From contig NZ_JAJGNJ010000006.1 of assembly GCF_020781835.1 (NCBI RefSeq), positions 186,001 to 250,000 on the forward strand: a stretch of DNA of 64,000 bases. The letters are read 5' to 3'. Position numbers and translations under genes: made by a program. The stretch comes from Microbacterium testaceum (GTDB lineage: Bacteria > Actinomycetota > Actinomycetes > Actinomycetales > Microbacteriaceae). The notes below the pieces were generated by a model. The model was not told the DNA's origin, did no database searches, and saw only the letters and a program-made list of their open reading frames with translations. Below, one piece after another: positions 42,193-51,386 of the stretch (positions are counted from its first letter, which is position 1; every line of letters begins with the position of its first letter).

Positions 42193-43872
42193 TCAGCTAT
42201 TGGCGAAGCCCACGATCGTCCAGTCGATGGTCTCGAACTGGGTGGCACCCCAGTTCACGAGACCTTCCTTGACGGCGTACACGTTGGGCAGCGGGGCGAT
42301 CGGGATGATCGGGACGTACTCCCACAGCACCTTGTCGATCTCCTCCGCCGTCTGCAGACGCGCCTCGGGGTCGAGTTCGCTGTTCGCCTGCTCCCACAGA
42401 TCGGCGAGTCGGTCATCGGTGATGCCGGTGAAGTTCTGCGCCGAGTCCACCGGCGAGAACAGCGACTCGGTCGACGAGATCGGGAACGCCGTACCGACCC
42501 ACGAGAAGGTCACCATCTCGAAGTCGCCCGGGATGATGTAGTCGCTGAAGTAGCCGCCCACGGGAACCGAGACGAGCTCGACCGGGATGCCGAACTCGCC
42601 GAGGTCGGCCTGGATCTGCTCGGCGCGCTGGATGTTCGTCGCCGTGTCGGCGGGAACCGTGACGGTGAGCGAAAGAGCCTCTCCGTCCTTCGTCCACGAG
42701 TCGCCGTCCTTGGTGTACCCGGCGTCCTCGAGGAAGGCCGCTCCGGCCTCGGTGTCGTAGGGCAGCGCCTCGTCGGTGTAGCCATCCTGACCGGGCATGA
42801 AGACGTAGCTCCCCTGCGTGATGGGAGGGACACCGACAGGCGAGTTCGCCGTGTTGGCGATCTGCTCACGGTTCACGATGGACGCCACGGCCTTACGCAC
42901 GTTGACGTCGGCGAGCGGGCCGTTGGCCGCGTTCATCGTGATGTGGGTCCAGGTCAGACCGTTCGACGCCTGGATCTGAGCACCTTCGACGTTCTGAGCC
43001 GTCTGGTACAGATCGGCGTTCGCCGAGATGTAGAGTCCGTCGATCTCGCCGTTGCTGAAGGACGAGCCCTGCTGGTCCTGGCTCACGGCCCGGAAGACGA
43101 CGGTGTCGAGCTTGGGCGTCTCGCCCCACCAGTTGGGGTTGCGCTCCAGAGTGACGATGCCGGCCGTGTTGTCGAGCGACGCGACACGGAAGGGACCCGA
43201 GGACGGCACCGCCTGCGAGGTGTACCCGGTGTTGAACGTCGTCGGGTCGCTGGCGACGCTGGCCGGAAGGATGTACAGAAGCAGCGACTGCCAGTCCGCG
43301 TAGATCGACGAGAAGGTGATGACGACGTTGAACTCGTCCTCACCCTGCTCGATGGAGGAGATCTGGTCCCATCCGCTCGTCGAGACGGGGACGTATTCCT
43401 CGTTGGAGCCGTTGTTGGCCTGCCAGGTCGCGACGTAGTCGGCCACGGTGATCGGCGTACCGTCCTCCCAGACCGCGGCGGGGTTCAGCTTGATGTCGAC
43501 GACCTGCGGATCCTCGCTGGTGAGTTCGACCGACGAGGCGTAGTTCTCGTCGAGCACGGGCTCACCGGTCTCGTTGATCTTCATCGGGCCCCCGCGCATC
43601 GTGTCGGCGATGTCGTTGGTGTCCGACTCATTGCCGTCGATGTGGAAGGTGTTCCAGTTCACGGGCATGGCGCTGACGGCCAGCGTGAGGTCGCCGCCAT
43701 CCTGCACGTCGGCGGCGTCGGCGCGCGTCCACGCGGTGGAGGGCAGGGAGTTCTGCGCCTCGGGGTCTGCCGACGGTGCGGCGGTGTTGCCCGGCGCGCA
43801 GCCCGCGATCGCCAGGGCGGCGGCGCTCAGCAGCGCGAGCGCGCCGAGAGCCTTCGCTTTGCGGATCTTCAT
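42193..43872 (-). CDS. Peptide-type ABC transporter substrate-binding lipoprotein (SBP family 5), operon 1
   Basis: 559 residues from ATG 43872 with GAGAGGAC upstream. Lipoprotein signal with lipobox A-A-G-like IAGC (Cys25). The body matches family 5 binding proteins (PNWWGETPKLDTVV, SGPFRVASL). It captures oligopeptides or similar ligands outside the membrane and hands them to the permeases at 46062-47967. Unusually it is the last gene of its operon, 13 bases behind the ATPase gene, and is closed by a strong terminator. Ligand not predictable. Confidence 0.9.
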   Translation of the reverse strand: MKIRKAKALGALALLSAAALAIAGCAPGNTAAPSADPEAQNSLPSTAWTRADAADVQDGGDLTLAVSAMPVNWNTFHIDGNESDTNDIADTMRGGPMKINETGEPVLDENYASSVELTSEDPQVVDIKLNPAAVWEDGTPITVADYVATWQANNGSNEEYVPVSTSGWDQISSIEQGEDEFNVVITFSSIYADWQSLLLYILPASVASDPTTFNTGYTSQAVPSSGPFRVASLDNTAGIVTLERNPNWWGETPKLDTVVFRAVSQDQQGSSFSNGEIDGLYISANADLYQTAQNVEGAQIQASNGLTWTHITMNAANGPLADVNVRKAVASIVNREQIANTANSPVGVPPITQGSYVFMPGQDGYTDEALPYDTEAGAAFLEDAGYTKDGDSWTKDGEALSLTVTVPADTATNIQRAEQIQADLGEFGIPVELVSVPVGGYFSDYIIPGDFEMVTFSWVGTAFPISSTESLFSPVDSAQNFTGITDDRLADLWEQANSELDPEARLQTAEEIDKVLWEYVPIIPIAPLPNVYAVKEGLVNWGATQFETIDWTIVGFANS

Positions 43873-43885
43873 GTGATCAGTCCTC

Positions 43886-46069
43886 TCATTGGTGATCAGG
43901 GAGGGCCCCCGGCGACGTGGTGCCATCGGTCGGGGACCTGGGGGGGAATTCGGCCGACGCCGTCACCAGGACGAGGTCGGACCGTTCGGCGTAGTGACAC
44001 GCCACCCGAGAACGCGCCGAGGGGCGCAGACCCGGGTCGTCGGAGTCGCACCGGCGCCGGTCGGCGTCGGGCAGCAGTCGGTACAGCGGGCACCGCGTGC
44101 GGAAACGGCATCCCGAGATCTCCTGCGTCGGGCTCGGCAGATCGCCGTCGAGCAGGATGCGGGTGCGCGATCGCTCGATGCGCGGATCGGGGATCGGCGC
44201 CGCCGAGATCAACGCCTTCGTGTACGGATGCCGCGGGTCGTCGAAGACCGCGTCGACCGGGCCCTGCTCGACGATGCGGCCGAGGTACATGACCGACACG
44301 TCGTCCGCGATCTGACGTACGACAGCGAGGTCGTGCGCCACGAAGAGGAACGACAGCCCGAGGCGCTCCTTCAGGTCTTCCAGGAGGTTGATGACGCCGG
44401 CCTGGATCGAGACGTCCAGCGCCGAGACCGGCTCGTCCAGCACGACCACGGCCGGGTCGGTCGCCAGCGCGCGGGCGATGCCGATGCGTTGGCGCTGACC
44501 ACCCGAGAACTCGTGCGGATACCGGTCGGACATCGCGGGATCGAGCCCCACGAGCTCGAGCAGCTCCGTCACCTTGCGGTCTCGCTCCGCCCGCGAGACG
44601 CCCTGCACGAGAAGGGGCTCGGTGATGACCTCACCGACCGGGAGGCGCGGATCGATCGCGCCCATCGGGTCTTGGAACACGATCTGGATGTCCTTGCGCA
44701 GGGTCGCCTTGTCGCGGCGCCCCACCGAACCCACGTCCGTGCCGTTGATGCGGATCGTCCCCTGCTGGGGCGCGACCATCTCCATGATCTCGAGGATCGT
44801 GGTGGTCTTCCCGCACCCGGACTCCCCCACCAGGCCCATGGTGCGGCCCGGCTGGATCGAGAACGAAATCCCGTCGACCGCGCGAACCGTGCCGATCCGC
44901 CGCGGGAAGACCGCCCCCTTCATCAGCGGGAAATGCTTGACGAGATCGGTGACCTCGACGGCCGGCGTGACGTCCGGACGCAGCGGCGGGATCGCCCCCA
45001 GCGCCTCGGGGCGCGGGAAGATGTCGGGCCGCGGCAGCGCACCCGAGGCGACCTCGTCGGCGCGAATGCAGGCGGACACATGGTCGGGCATGACGCCGTG
45101 GGCGACCAGCTCGGGCTCCACCTCACGGCAGGCGTCGATCGCGATCGGGCACCGTGCGGCGAAGGGGCACCCCTGCGGCAGGTCGGCGAGGGACGGCGGT
45201 CGCCCCTCCAGAGGGACCAGGCGCTGGGTGCCGGCCGTCTGCATGTTCGGCACGGAACGCAGCAGCCCGACCGTGTACGGCATGTGCGGATCGTGGAAGA
45301 TCTCGTCGACGGAGCCCCTCTCGACGAGCTTGCCCGCGTACATGACCGCCACGCGATCGGCGTGGCCGGCGACGACGCCGAGGTCGTGGGTGATCAGCAC
45401 GACGGCCGCGCCGGTGACCTCGCGCGCCTTCTGCAGCACCTCGAGGATCTGCGCCTGGATGGTCACATCGAGAGCGGTCGTGGGTTCATCCGCGATGATC
45501 ACGCGCGGGTCGTTCGCGATCGCCATCGCGATCATCGCGCGCTGGCGCATGCCACCGGAGAACTCGTGCGGGTACGCCCGCGCTCGGCGCTCGGCATCCG
45601 GGATGCCGACGAGCTTGAGCAGCTCGACCGAGCGGGCGTGGGCGCCCTGTGCCGACAGCGAGCGGTCGTGCAGCCGCAGCCCCTCCGAGATCTGGTCCCC
45701 CACGGTGTAGACCGGGGTCAGGGCCGACAGCGGGTCCTGGAACACCATGGCGAGCTCGGCGCCACGGATCTTCGACAGCTGGGCGTCGCTCATCGACAGC
45801 AGCGACCGGCCGTCGTAGACGATGTCACCCTCGACGCGGGCGTTCGAGGGCAGCAGCCCCATGACCGCGAGCGACGACACCGACTTTCCGGACCCCGACT
45901 CGCCTACGATGCCGAGGAACTCGCCCTCGTGCACGTCGTAGGAGATTCCGCGGACGGCGCGCACGGCATTGCCCTCGCGCTGCGGGAACGTGACGCTGAG
46001 GTCGCGCACCGACAGCAGGGGCGAACGCCCGGTCGGCGACGAGAGGGTGGCGGAACGGGGATCAGTCAC
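43886..46069 (-). CDS. Dual-domain ABC transporter ATPase (DppD-DppF fusion), operon 1
   Basis: 727 residues from GTG 46069. Two nucleotide-binding domains in one chain: the first with GESGSGKS (56-63), SGGMRQR and IIADEPTTALD, the second with GESGCGKT, SGGQRQR and VVLDEPVSALD. Each is followed by the Cys-rich C-terminal segment of dipeptide/oligopeptide ATPases (CPFAARCP and CRFRTRCP), which may hold an Fe-S or zinc site. Drives import by operon-1 permeases. The start overlaps the upstream permease stop by 8 bases. Confidence 0.93.
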   Translation of the reverse strand: MTDPRSATLSSPTGRSPLLSVRDLSVTFPQREGNAVRAVRGISYDVHEGEFLGIVGESGSGKSVSSLAVMGLLPSNARVEGDIVYDGRSLLSMSDAQLSKIRGAELAMVFQDPLSALTPVYTVGDQISEGLRLHDRSLSAQGAHARSVELLKLVGIPDAERRARAYPHEFSGGMRQRAMIAMAIANDPRVIIADEPTTALDVTIQAQILEVLQKAREVTGAAVVLITHDLGVVAGHADRVAVMYAGKLVERGSVDEIFHDPHMPYTVGLLRSVPNMQTAGTQRLVPLEGRPPSLADLPQGCPFAARCPIAIDACREVEPELVAHGVMPDHVSACIRADEVASGALPRPDIFPRPEALGAIPPLRPDVTPAVEVTDLVKHFPLMKGAVFPRRIGTVRAVDGISFSIQPGRTMGLVGESGCGKTTTILEIMEMVAPQQGTIRINGTDVGSVGRRDKATLRKDIQIVFQDPMGAIDPRLPVGEVITEPLLVQGVSRAERDRKVTELLELVGLDPAMSDRYPHEFSGGQRQRIGIARALATDPAVVVLDEPVSALDVSIQAGVINLLEDLKERLGLSFLFVAHDLAVVRQIADDVSVMYLGRIVEQGPVDAVFDDPRHPYTKALISAAPIPDPRIERSRTRILLDGDLPSPTQEISGCRFRTRCPLYRLLPDADRRRCDSDDPGLRPSARSRVACHYAERSDLVLVTASAEFPPRSPTDGTTSPGALPDHQ

Positions 46070-46985
46070 GGTTCGCTCCGGACGTGGGGTCGATGGCGTC
46101 GCGCAGGGCGTCGCCGATGAGGCTGATGGCCAGCAGCAGCACGATGAGCACGCCCGCGGGATACACGAACAGCCAGGGCCGGGTGACGGCGGCCGACGTC
46201 CCCGCGGCCAGCAGCGTGCCGAGCGAGACATCGGGCGGCTGCACGCCGAATCCGAAGTAGCTGAGCGAGGTCTCGGCCATGATGGCCGCGACGATGCCGA
46301 GGGTCGCATCGATGATCAGCAGCGAGGCGATGTTCGGGATGATGTGGCGCCCGAGGATCTTGCGCGTGGGCATCCCCATGTAGCGCGCGGCGCGCACGAA
46401 GTCTCGGTTGCGCAGCGACCGGGTCTGATTGCGCACCACCTGCGCGAGGATCATCCAGCTGAAGGCGGCGAGGAAGAAGGTCAGCGCCAGCCACGACAGC
46501 CCGCGCGTCAGCGGGCTCAACAGCACGAGGATGAAGAACGACGGGATGACCAGCAGCAGGTGGATGAGCCAGCCGATCACGGCGTCGACCTTGCCGCCGA
46601 GGTAACCGGCGACCGACCCCACCGCGGCGGCGATGAGCGTCGCGCCGATCCCGGCGAGGGCGCCGATGATGAGGGACTTCTGCAGCCCGACGAGGGTCTG
46701 GGCGTAGATGTCCTGACCGATGCCGTTGGTGCCGAACCAGTGCAGCTGGGTCGGTCCGAGCCCGACATTGAGGAAGTCGCGTTCGCTGGGCCCGTACGGG
46801 TAGAGCAGCGGACCGATGAAGGCCCACAGGACGATGAAGGCGAGGATGCCACCACCGACCCAGAACCGCGGCATCTTGCGCAACCGCGCGCGCACGAGCG
46901 CTCCGCGCGAGAGCGGCTTGCGATCACGGGTCACCGGGCTGACGGCATCCAGGGTGCCGTCGATCGCCTCCTCCTGCATCGTCAT
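46062..46985 (-). CDS. ABC transporter permease, DppC-type, operon 1
   Basis: 307 residues from ATG 46985, one base behind the preceding stop. N-terminal cytoplasmic extension, then about six helices; the EAA loop reads RNRDFVRAARYMGMPTRKILGRHIIPN. The DppC-type N-terminal domain and PDVSLGTLLAAG near the end fit. Pairs with the DppB-type permease to form the channel. Confidence 0.92.
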   Translation of the reverse strand: MTMQEEAIDGTLDAVSPVTRDRKPLSRGALVRARLRKMPRFWVGGGILAFIVLWAFIGPLLYPYGPSERDFLNVGLGPTQLHWFGTNGIGQDIYAQTLVGLQKSLIIGALAGIGATLIAAAVGSVAGYLGGKVDAVIGWLIHLLLVIPSFFILVLLSPLTRGLSWLALTFFLAAFSWMILAQVVRNQTRSLRNRDFVRAARYMGMPTRKILGRHIIPNIASLLIIDATLGIVAAIMAETSLSYFGFGVQPPDVSLGTLLAAGTSAAVTRPWLFVYPAGVLIVLLLAISLIGDALRDAIDPTSGANRD

Positions 46986-46986
46986 G

Positions 46987-47967
46987 TCAGCTCCTCACTC
47001 TCGGGTCGAGTGCGGCGTACAGCACCTCGGACAGGGTCGACGACAGCAACACCAGCACGGCGACGAACAGTGTCGAACCGGCCACGGCGTTGATGTCCTG
47101 CTGCGTCACGGCGTTGAGCTGGAACTGCCCCATCCCCCGCCACGAGAACACGATCTCGAGCATCGTCGAGCCGGCGATCAACGTGCCGAAGCTGTAGGCG
47201 AAGAACGTCGACATCGGGATGAGAGCGATGCGCACTCCATGGCGGAACAGCGCCTGCGTACGGGGCAGCCCCTTCGCCCGGGCGGTGCGGATGTAGTCGG
47301 CACCCAGCACGTCGAGCATCATGCTGCGCTGGTACCGCGAGTACGACGCCGCGCTGATGAGGACGAGCGCGAGCGTCGGCAAGAGCAGGTGAACCGCGCG
47401 GTCGGCCACGACCGGCCAGAACCCTTCGACACCGGCGGTGTACTCCCCGGTGAAGCGGATGACCTGGGTGCCGACCGCATTGTTGAAGCCTGTTGCGGCG
47501 ATCATGAGCAGGACGCCGATGACGAAGGTCGGGGTGGCGAAGACGAGGTACGACGCGTAGGTCGTGACCTGGTCGCTGGCCCGGTACTGCCGCACCGCGC
47601 CCCACACTCCCACGAGCACGCCCACGACGGCGCCGATCAGCGAGCCGATGAGCAGCAGACGCAGGCTCGTCCCGGCGCGGGCGGCGATCTCGGCCGTCAC
47701 CTGCTGTCCGCCGATCGTCGTGCCCAGCGAGAACTGCGTGAACAGGTTCACCAACCAGTTCCACAGGCGGACGATGATCGGCACATCGGGATTCGCGCCG
47801 AGGGCGTTCAGGCTCGCTTCGATCGATTCCTGAGGCGGGCGGGGGTTCATGCCGTAGAAGCGGTCCTGCGGACGCAGGAGCGCGCTCCCGAGCACGTAGG
47901 CCAAGCAGGTCGCCAGAAGGCTCAGCACGGCGTAGTTGAGAAAACGCCGCAGGACGTACAGCGTCAT
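46987..47967 (-). CDS. ABC transporter permease, DppB-type, operon 1 (first gene)
   Basis: 326 residues from ATG 47967. Starts MTLYVLRRFLNYAVLSLLATC, typical of DppB proteins, with six helices and EAA-like RTARAKGLPRTQALFRHGVR. It opens operon 1. The 223 bases upstream (47968-48190) hold no gene but a TAGGGT -10 candidate (48075-48080) and the CTTTGTTACGG element described below. Confidence 0.92.
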   Translation of the reverse strand: MTLYVLRRFLNYAVLSLLATCLAYVLGSALLRPQDRFYGMNPRPPQESIEASLNALGANPDVPIIVRLWNWLVNLFTQFSLGTTIGGQQVTAEIAARAGTSLRLLLIGSLIGAVVGVLVGVWGAVRQYRASDQVTTYASYLVFATPTFVIGVLLMIAATGFNNAVGTQVIRFTGEYTAGVEGFWPVVADRAVHLLLPTLALVLISAASYSRYQRSMMLDVLGADYIRTARAKGLPRTQALFRHGVRIALIPMSTFFAYSFGTLIAGSTMLEIVFSWRGMGQFQLNAVTQQDINAVAGSTLFVAVLVLLSSTLSEVLYAALDPRVRS

Positions 47968-48120
47968 GACGCGCGCGAGCCCGTCCGGAACGCTGGGCGG
48001 ATGTGCATCATGGGGGGATCCTCTCGCCTTCGAGACCCCCGCCGATCAGTGCACCCGACGTGGGATCTCGATCGACCCTACGTCGCCGTTCTCGTGAGGA
48101 AGGTGCCGGGGGACCACACT

Positions 48121-48158
48121 TTTCACGACCGTAACAAAGCGATGACATAGCGCTTTGT
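48121..48158 (-). promoter_or_regulatory. ABC operon 1 upstream element with CTTTGTTACGG and inverted repeat
   Basis: Minus-strand CTTTGTTACGG occupies 48139 to 48129, 49 nt before the TAGGGT box. It overlaps an inverted repeat ACAAAGCG (48134-48141) / CGCTTTGT (48151-48158) with a 9-nt spacer. A near-identical word stands before ABC operon 2. Confidence 0.5.
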
Positions 48159-48190
48159 CACCGAGAGCTCCGAGAAGCGCAGCATCGCGC

Positions 48191-48778
48191 TCAACGAAGT
48201 ACTCCCGAAATGAACAAAGAGATAGTAACCCACACGATCAGGACCGCCAGGGAAATGAGGGACGGAACGTCCCATGCGCGTTTCACCGCGCCCGCGGGGG
48301 CTGTGTCGCGCGCCGACTCCCAGGCCTCCCGGATGAGCAGGAGGTCGCGGATGGCCGGCGGTTCGCGACGCCCGCGGTCGTCGTCGCGGCGCAGGGGCGG
48401 ACGCCCCGGGCGACCGGCCACGGGTCCGCCGTAGGCCCGGGAGACGCGAGGCTCGTCGGTGCGCACCTCGAGCTGCCAGCGCATGTCGATGTCCACGACG
48501 CGCGGCCACGGGATGTCGGCGATCCGCAGGGGGTTGTGGATCCGGATGCCGTCCGCATCGACGCGCACGTGCGGCGCGAACAGGAGCGCGTATACGCCCC
48601 ACAGGGCCAGGAGCAGCCACGGGGCGATGAGGAGCATCTCCCCCACTCCCGCGCGGAGGGCGGCGTCCACCAGCAGCACCGCGGCCAGGACGGCGCCGAG
48701 CGCCAGCGCGAACACGGCCGAGGGGGCGCGGAACACCCGTGGGTGCCCCGCGCCCCGGAAGCGCTCGTCTCGCGTCAC
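48191..48778 (-). CDS. Membrane protein with bacterial PH domain, last gene of ABC operon 2
   Basis: 195 residues from GTG 48778, overlapping the ATPase stop by 4 bases. Two N-terminal helices (about 22-40 and 47-67), then a PH-like segment with VRVDADGIRIHNPLRIADIPWPRV, an Arg/Pro-rich linker and a C-terminal helix (about 175-192). The fold is common in small actinobacterial membrane proteins of unknown function. Coupling to a transporter ATPase could be chance or an accessory role. Confidence 0.75.
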   Translation of the reverse strand: MTRDERFRGAGHPRVFRAPSAVFALALGAVLAAVLLVDAALRAGVGEMLLIAPWLLLALWGVYALLFAPHVRVDADGIRIHNPLRIADIPWPRVVDIDMRWQLEVRTDEPRVSRAYGGPVAGRPGRPPLRRDDDRGRREPPAIRDLLLIREAWESARDTAPAGAVKRAWDVPSLISLAVLIVWVTISLFISGVLR

Positions 48779-50439
48779 TTGCCGCCGAGCGACAGTGTCG
48801 CGCCGGGGATGGCGTCGAGCAGACGCCGCGTGTACTCCTGGGACGGCTGGGCGAAGATCTCGTCGACCGTGCCCTGCTCGACGACCTTGCCCCGTTCCAT
48901 GACGCAGACCAGGTCCGCAGCCACCCGCACGACAGCGAGGTCGTGGGTGATGAACAGGTACGTCAGTCCGAGCTCGCCCTGCAGCTCGGCAAGCAGCTGC
49001 AGGACCTGGGCCTGCACCAGCACGTCGAGCGCCGAGACGGCCTCGTCCAGGACGAGGATGTCGGGCTTGAGCGCCAGGGCACGCGCGATCGCGACGCGCT
49101 GACGCTGACCGCCGGACAGCTCGTTGGGATAGCGCGAAGCCACCTCCTGCGGCAAGGACACCTGGTCCAGCAGCTCGGCGACGCGCGCGCGGCGCGACGC
49201 CTTGTCGCCGACCCTGTGGATCTCCAGCGGCTCGGCGATGCACGACCCGATGTTGCGCAGCGGGTCGAGCGAACCGTAGGGGTCCTGGAACACCGGCTGC
49301 ATGCGACGACGCAGCGCGAACGCCTCCCGCGAGGACAGGCCGCCCGAGTCGACGCCGTCGATCTCGATGGTGCCCGAGGTGGGCTCCTCGAGCTTGAGCA
49401 GCATCTTGGCCACCGTCGACTTGCCCGAACCCGACTCGCCGACCAGCGCCAGCGTCTTGCCGCGCGGGATCTCGAACGAGACGCCGTCGACCGCGCGGAA
49501 CTGCTCGCTCCGGAAGCCGCCCTGGCGGATCTTGTACTCCTTGACCAGCTCCGTCACCTTGACCGTGGCGGGGGCGTCGATGTCGGACTCGTGCAGGATG
49601 CCGCGGTCCTCGACGCGCGCCTGGATGCGCTGCGACGCCAGGCTGGGCGCCGCAGCGACGAGGCGCTGGGTGTACGGGTGCTGCGGGTTCTCGAGGATCT
49701 CCCGGCTGGGCCCCGATTCCACGATCTCGCCCCGGTTCATCACCACGATGGTGTCGGCGCGCTCGGCAGCCAGCCCCAGGTCGTGCGTGATGAGCAGCAC
49801 CGAGGTCCCGCGCTCGCGCGTCAGCGAGGCCATGTGGTCGAGGATGACGCGCTGGACCGTGACGTCGAGCGCCGAGGTCGGCTCGTCGGCGATCAGGAGC
49901 TTCGGGTCGGCCGCGAGACCGATGCCGATGAGGGCGCGCTGGCGCATACCGCCCGAGAACTGGTGCGGGAACTGGTGCAGGCGACGCTCTGCGTCGCTCA
50001 GCCCGGCCTGCTTCAGCACCTCGATGGCACGCTGCTCGACCTCCCTGCGCCCGGTCGCGATGCCATTGGCCCGGATCGCCTCCTTGACCTGGAAGCCGAT
50101 GCTCCACACCGGGTTGAGGTTCGACATCGGGTCCTGGGGAACGTAGCCGATCTCGCGACCGCGCACGGCCTCCATCTGAGCGATGCTCAGATCGGTCAGC
50201 TCCCGACCCTCGAGGGTGATCGATCCACCCGTGACATGGCCCGTGCCCGGCAGCAGGTTGACGATCGCCGAGGCGGTCGTCGATTTGCCGGAGCCGGACT
50301 CGCCCACGATCGCGAGGGTCTCGCCGGCGTGGATGTCGAGGCTGACGCCGTGCAGCACCTGACGCGACGTCTTGCCCGCGTCGAAGGCGACCTTGAGATC
50401 GCGAATGCTCAGCAGTGGTGCGCTGGAACGTGCGTTCAT
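48775..50439 (-). CDS. Dual-domain ABC transporter ATPase, operon 2
   Basis: 554 residues from ATG 50439. Two nucleotide-binding domains: GESGSGKS (46-53), SGGMRQR, IADEPTSALD, then GESGSGKS, SGGQRQR and VLDEAVSALD. In the second Walker B the usual DEP is DEA, still with the catalytic Glu. Cys-rich tails present in the operon-1 ATPase are missing, so the two systems are not recent duplicates. The open frame extends to 51285, but the ATG overlapping the permease stop fits the family start. Confidence 0.93.
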   Translation of the reverse strand: MNARSSAPLLSIRDLKVAFDAGKTSRQVLHGVSLDIHAGETLAIVGESGSGKSTTASAIVNLLPGTGHVTGGSITLEGRELTDLSIAQMEAVRGREIGYVPQDPMSNLNPVWSIGFQVKEAIRANGIATGRREVEQRAIEVLKQAGLSDAERRLHQFPHQFSGGMRQRALIGIGLAADPKLLIADEPTSALDVTVQRVILDHMASLTRERGTSVLLITHDLGLAAERADTIVVMNRGEIVESGPSREILENPQHPYTQRLVAAAPSLASQRIQARVEDRGILHESDIDAPATVKVTELVKEYKIRQGGFRSEQFRAVDGVSFEIPRGKTLALVGESGSGKSTVAKMLLKLEEPTSGTIEIDGVDSGGLSSREAFALRRRMQPVFQDPYGSLDPLRNIGSCIAEPLEIHRVGDKASRRARVAELLDQVSLPQEVASRYPNELSGGQRQRVAIARALALKPDILVLDEAVSALDVLVQAQVLQLLAELQGELGLTYLFITHDLAVVRVAADLVCVMERGKVVEQGTVDEIFAQPSQEYTRRLLDAIPGATLSLGGK

Positions 50440-51386
50440 CGCTGTGCCCTCGCCTTCGGGTCGAGGGCGTCGCGCAGCAGCTCGCCCAGGATGATGAACG
50501 CCAGAACCGTGACGGTGAGGGCGATCGATGGGTAGATGAGCGCCATCGGTGCCACGCGCAGCGAAGACTGCGCCTGTCCGATGTCCAGACCCCACGACAT
50601 GACCGTGCTGCCCAGGCCGAGACCCAGGAACGACAGGGTCGCCTCGGCGGAGATCGCCGCGCCCAGCGTGATCGTCGTGACGACGATGACCGGGGCGAGC
50701 GCGTTGGGGAGCGCGTGCGACAGAAGGGTGCGGAAGCGCGAGAGACCGAGCGCCCGGCTGGCGGTGATGTAGTCGGCCTGCCGCACGCGCAGGATCTCGG
50801 CTCGCACCACGCGAGCGGTCGATGCCCACGCGAACCCGCCGATGGCGAAAGCCAAGACGAGCGGCGTGCGGTTCTGCGAGAACACGCTCATGACGACGAT
50901 GGCGGCGAGCACGTAGGGGATCGTGAAGAAGATGTCGCCGACGCGCGAGAGCAGCGAGTCGAGCCATCCTCCGTAGAAGCCCGCGAACGAACCCATGACG
51001 GTGCCGATGATGGTGCCGATGGCCGTGGCGAGGAACCCGACGAGCAGCGACGTGCGGGCACCGTGCACGATGCGCGACCAGATGTCGCAGCCCTGAAGGG
51101 TGAAGCCCAGCGGGTGCCCGTCGGTGGGTCCGGCGTTGCTGTTCGCCAGAGAGCAACCGGCGCCGTACGGCTCGACCTGCGTGAACAAGGTCGGGAAGAA
51201 CGCCATGAGGACGACGACGAACACGACGGCCGAGGTGATCCAGAAGGTCGGACGACGACGCATGTCGCGCCACGCATCGGCCCACAGGCTGCGGGGCTTG
51301 TCGCCGACACGGACAGCGTCGACGGCGTCGACGACGTCGCGCACCGGCGCGACGTAGTGCGGGGCGGGGGTGCGATCACTTGGCAT
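50436..51386 (-). CDS. ABC transporter permease, DppC-type, operon 2
   Basis: 316 residues from ATG 51386, overlapping the preceding permease by 11 bases. Six helices, EAA loop TASRALGLSRFRTLLSHALPN. A loop after helix 1 holds CSLANSNAGPTDGHPLGFTLQGCDIWSR with two Cys that may bridge outside. Ends in the usual LRDALDPKAR. Confidence 0.92.
   Translation of the reverse strand: MPSDRTPAPHYVAPVRDVVDAVDAVRVGDKPRSLWADAWRDMRRRPTFWITSAVVFVVVLMAFFPTLFTQVEPYGAGCSLANSNAGPTDGHPLGFTLQGCDIWSRIVHGARTSLLVGFLATAIGTIIGTVMGSFAGFYGGWLDSLLSRVGDIFFTIPYVLAAIVVMSVFSQNRTPLVLAFAIGGFAWASTARVVRAEILRVRQADYITASRALGLSRFRTLLSHALPNALAPVIVVTTITLGAAISAEATLSFLGLGLGSTVMSWGLDIGQAQSSLRVAPMALIYPSIALTVTVLAFIILGELLRDALDPKARAQR

Noticed and set aside
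43889..46120. A 743-codon plus-strand open frame
   Set aside because: Exactly opposite the dual ABC ATPase; translation is Arg/Asp-rich and featureless.
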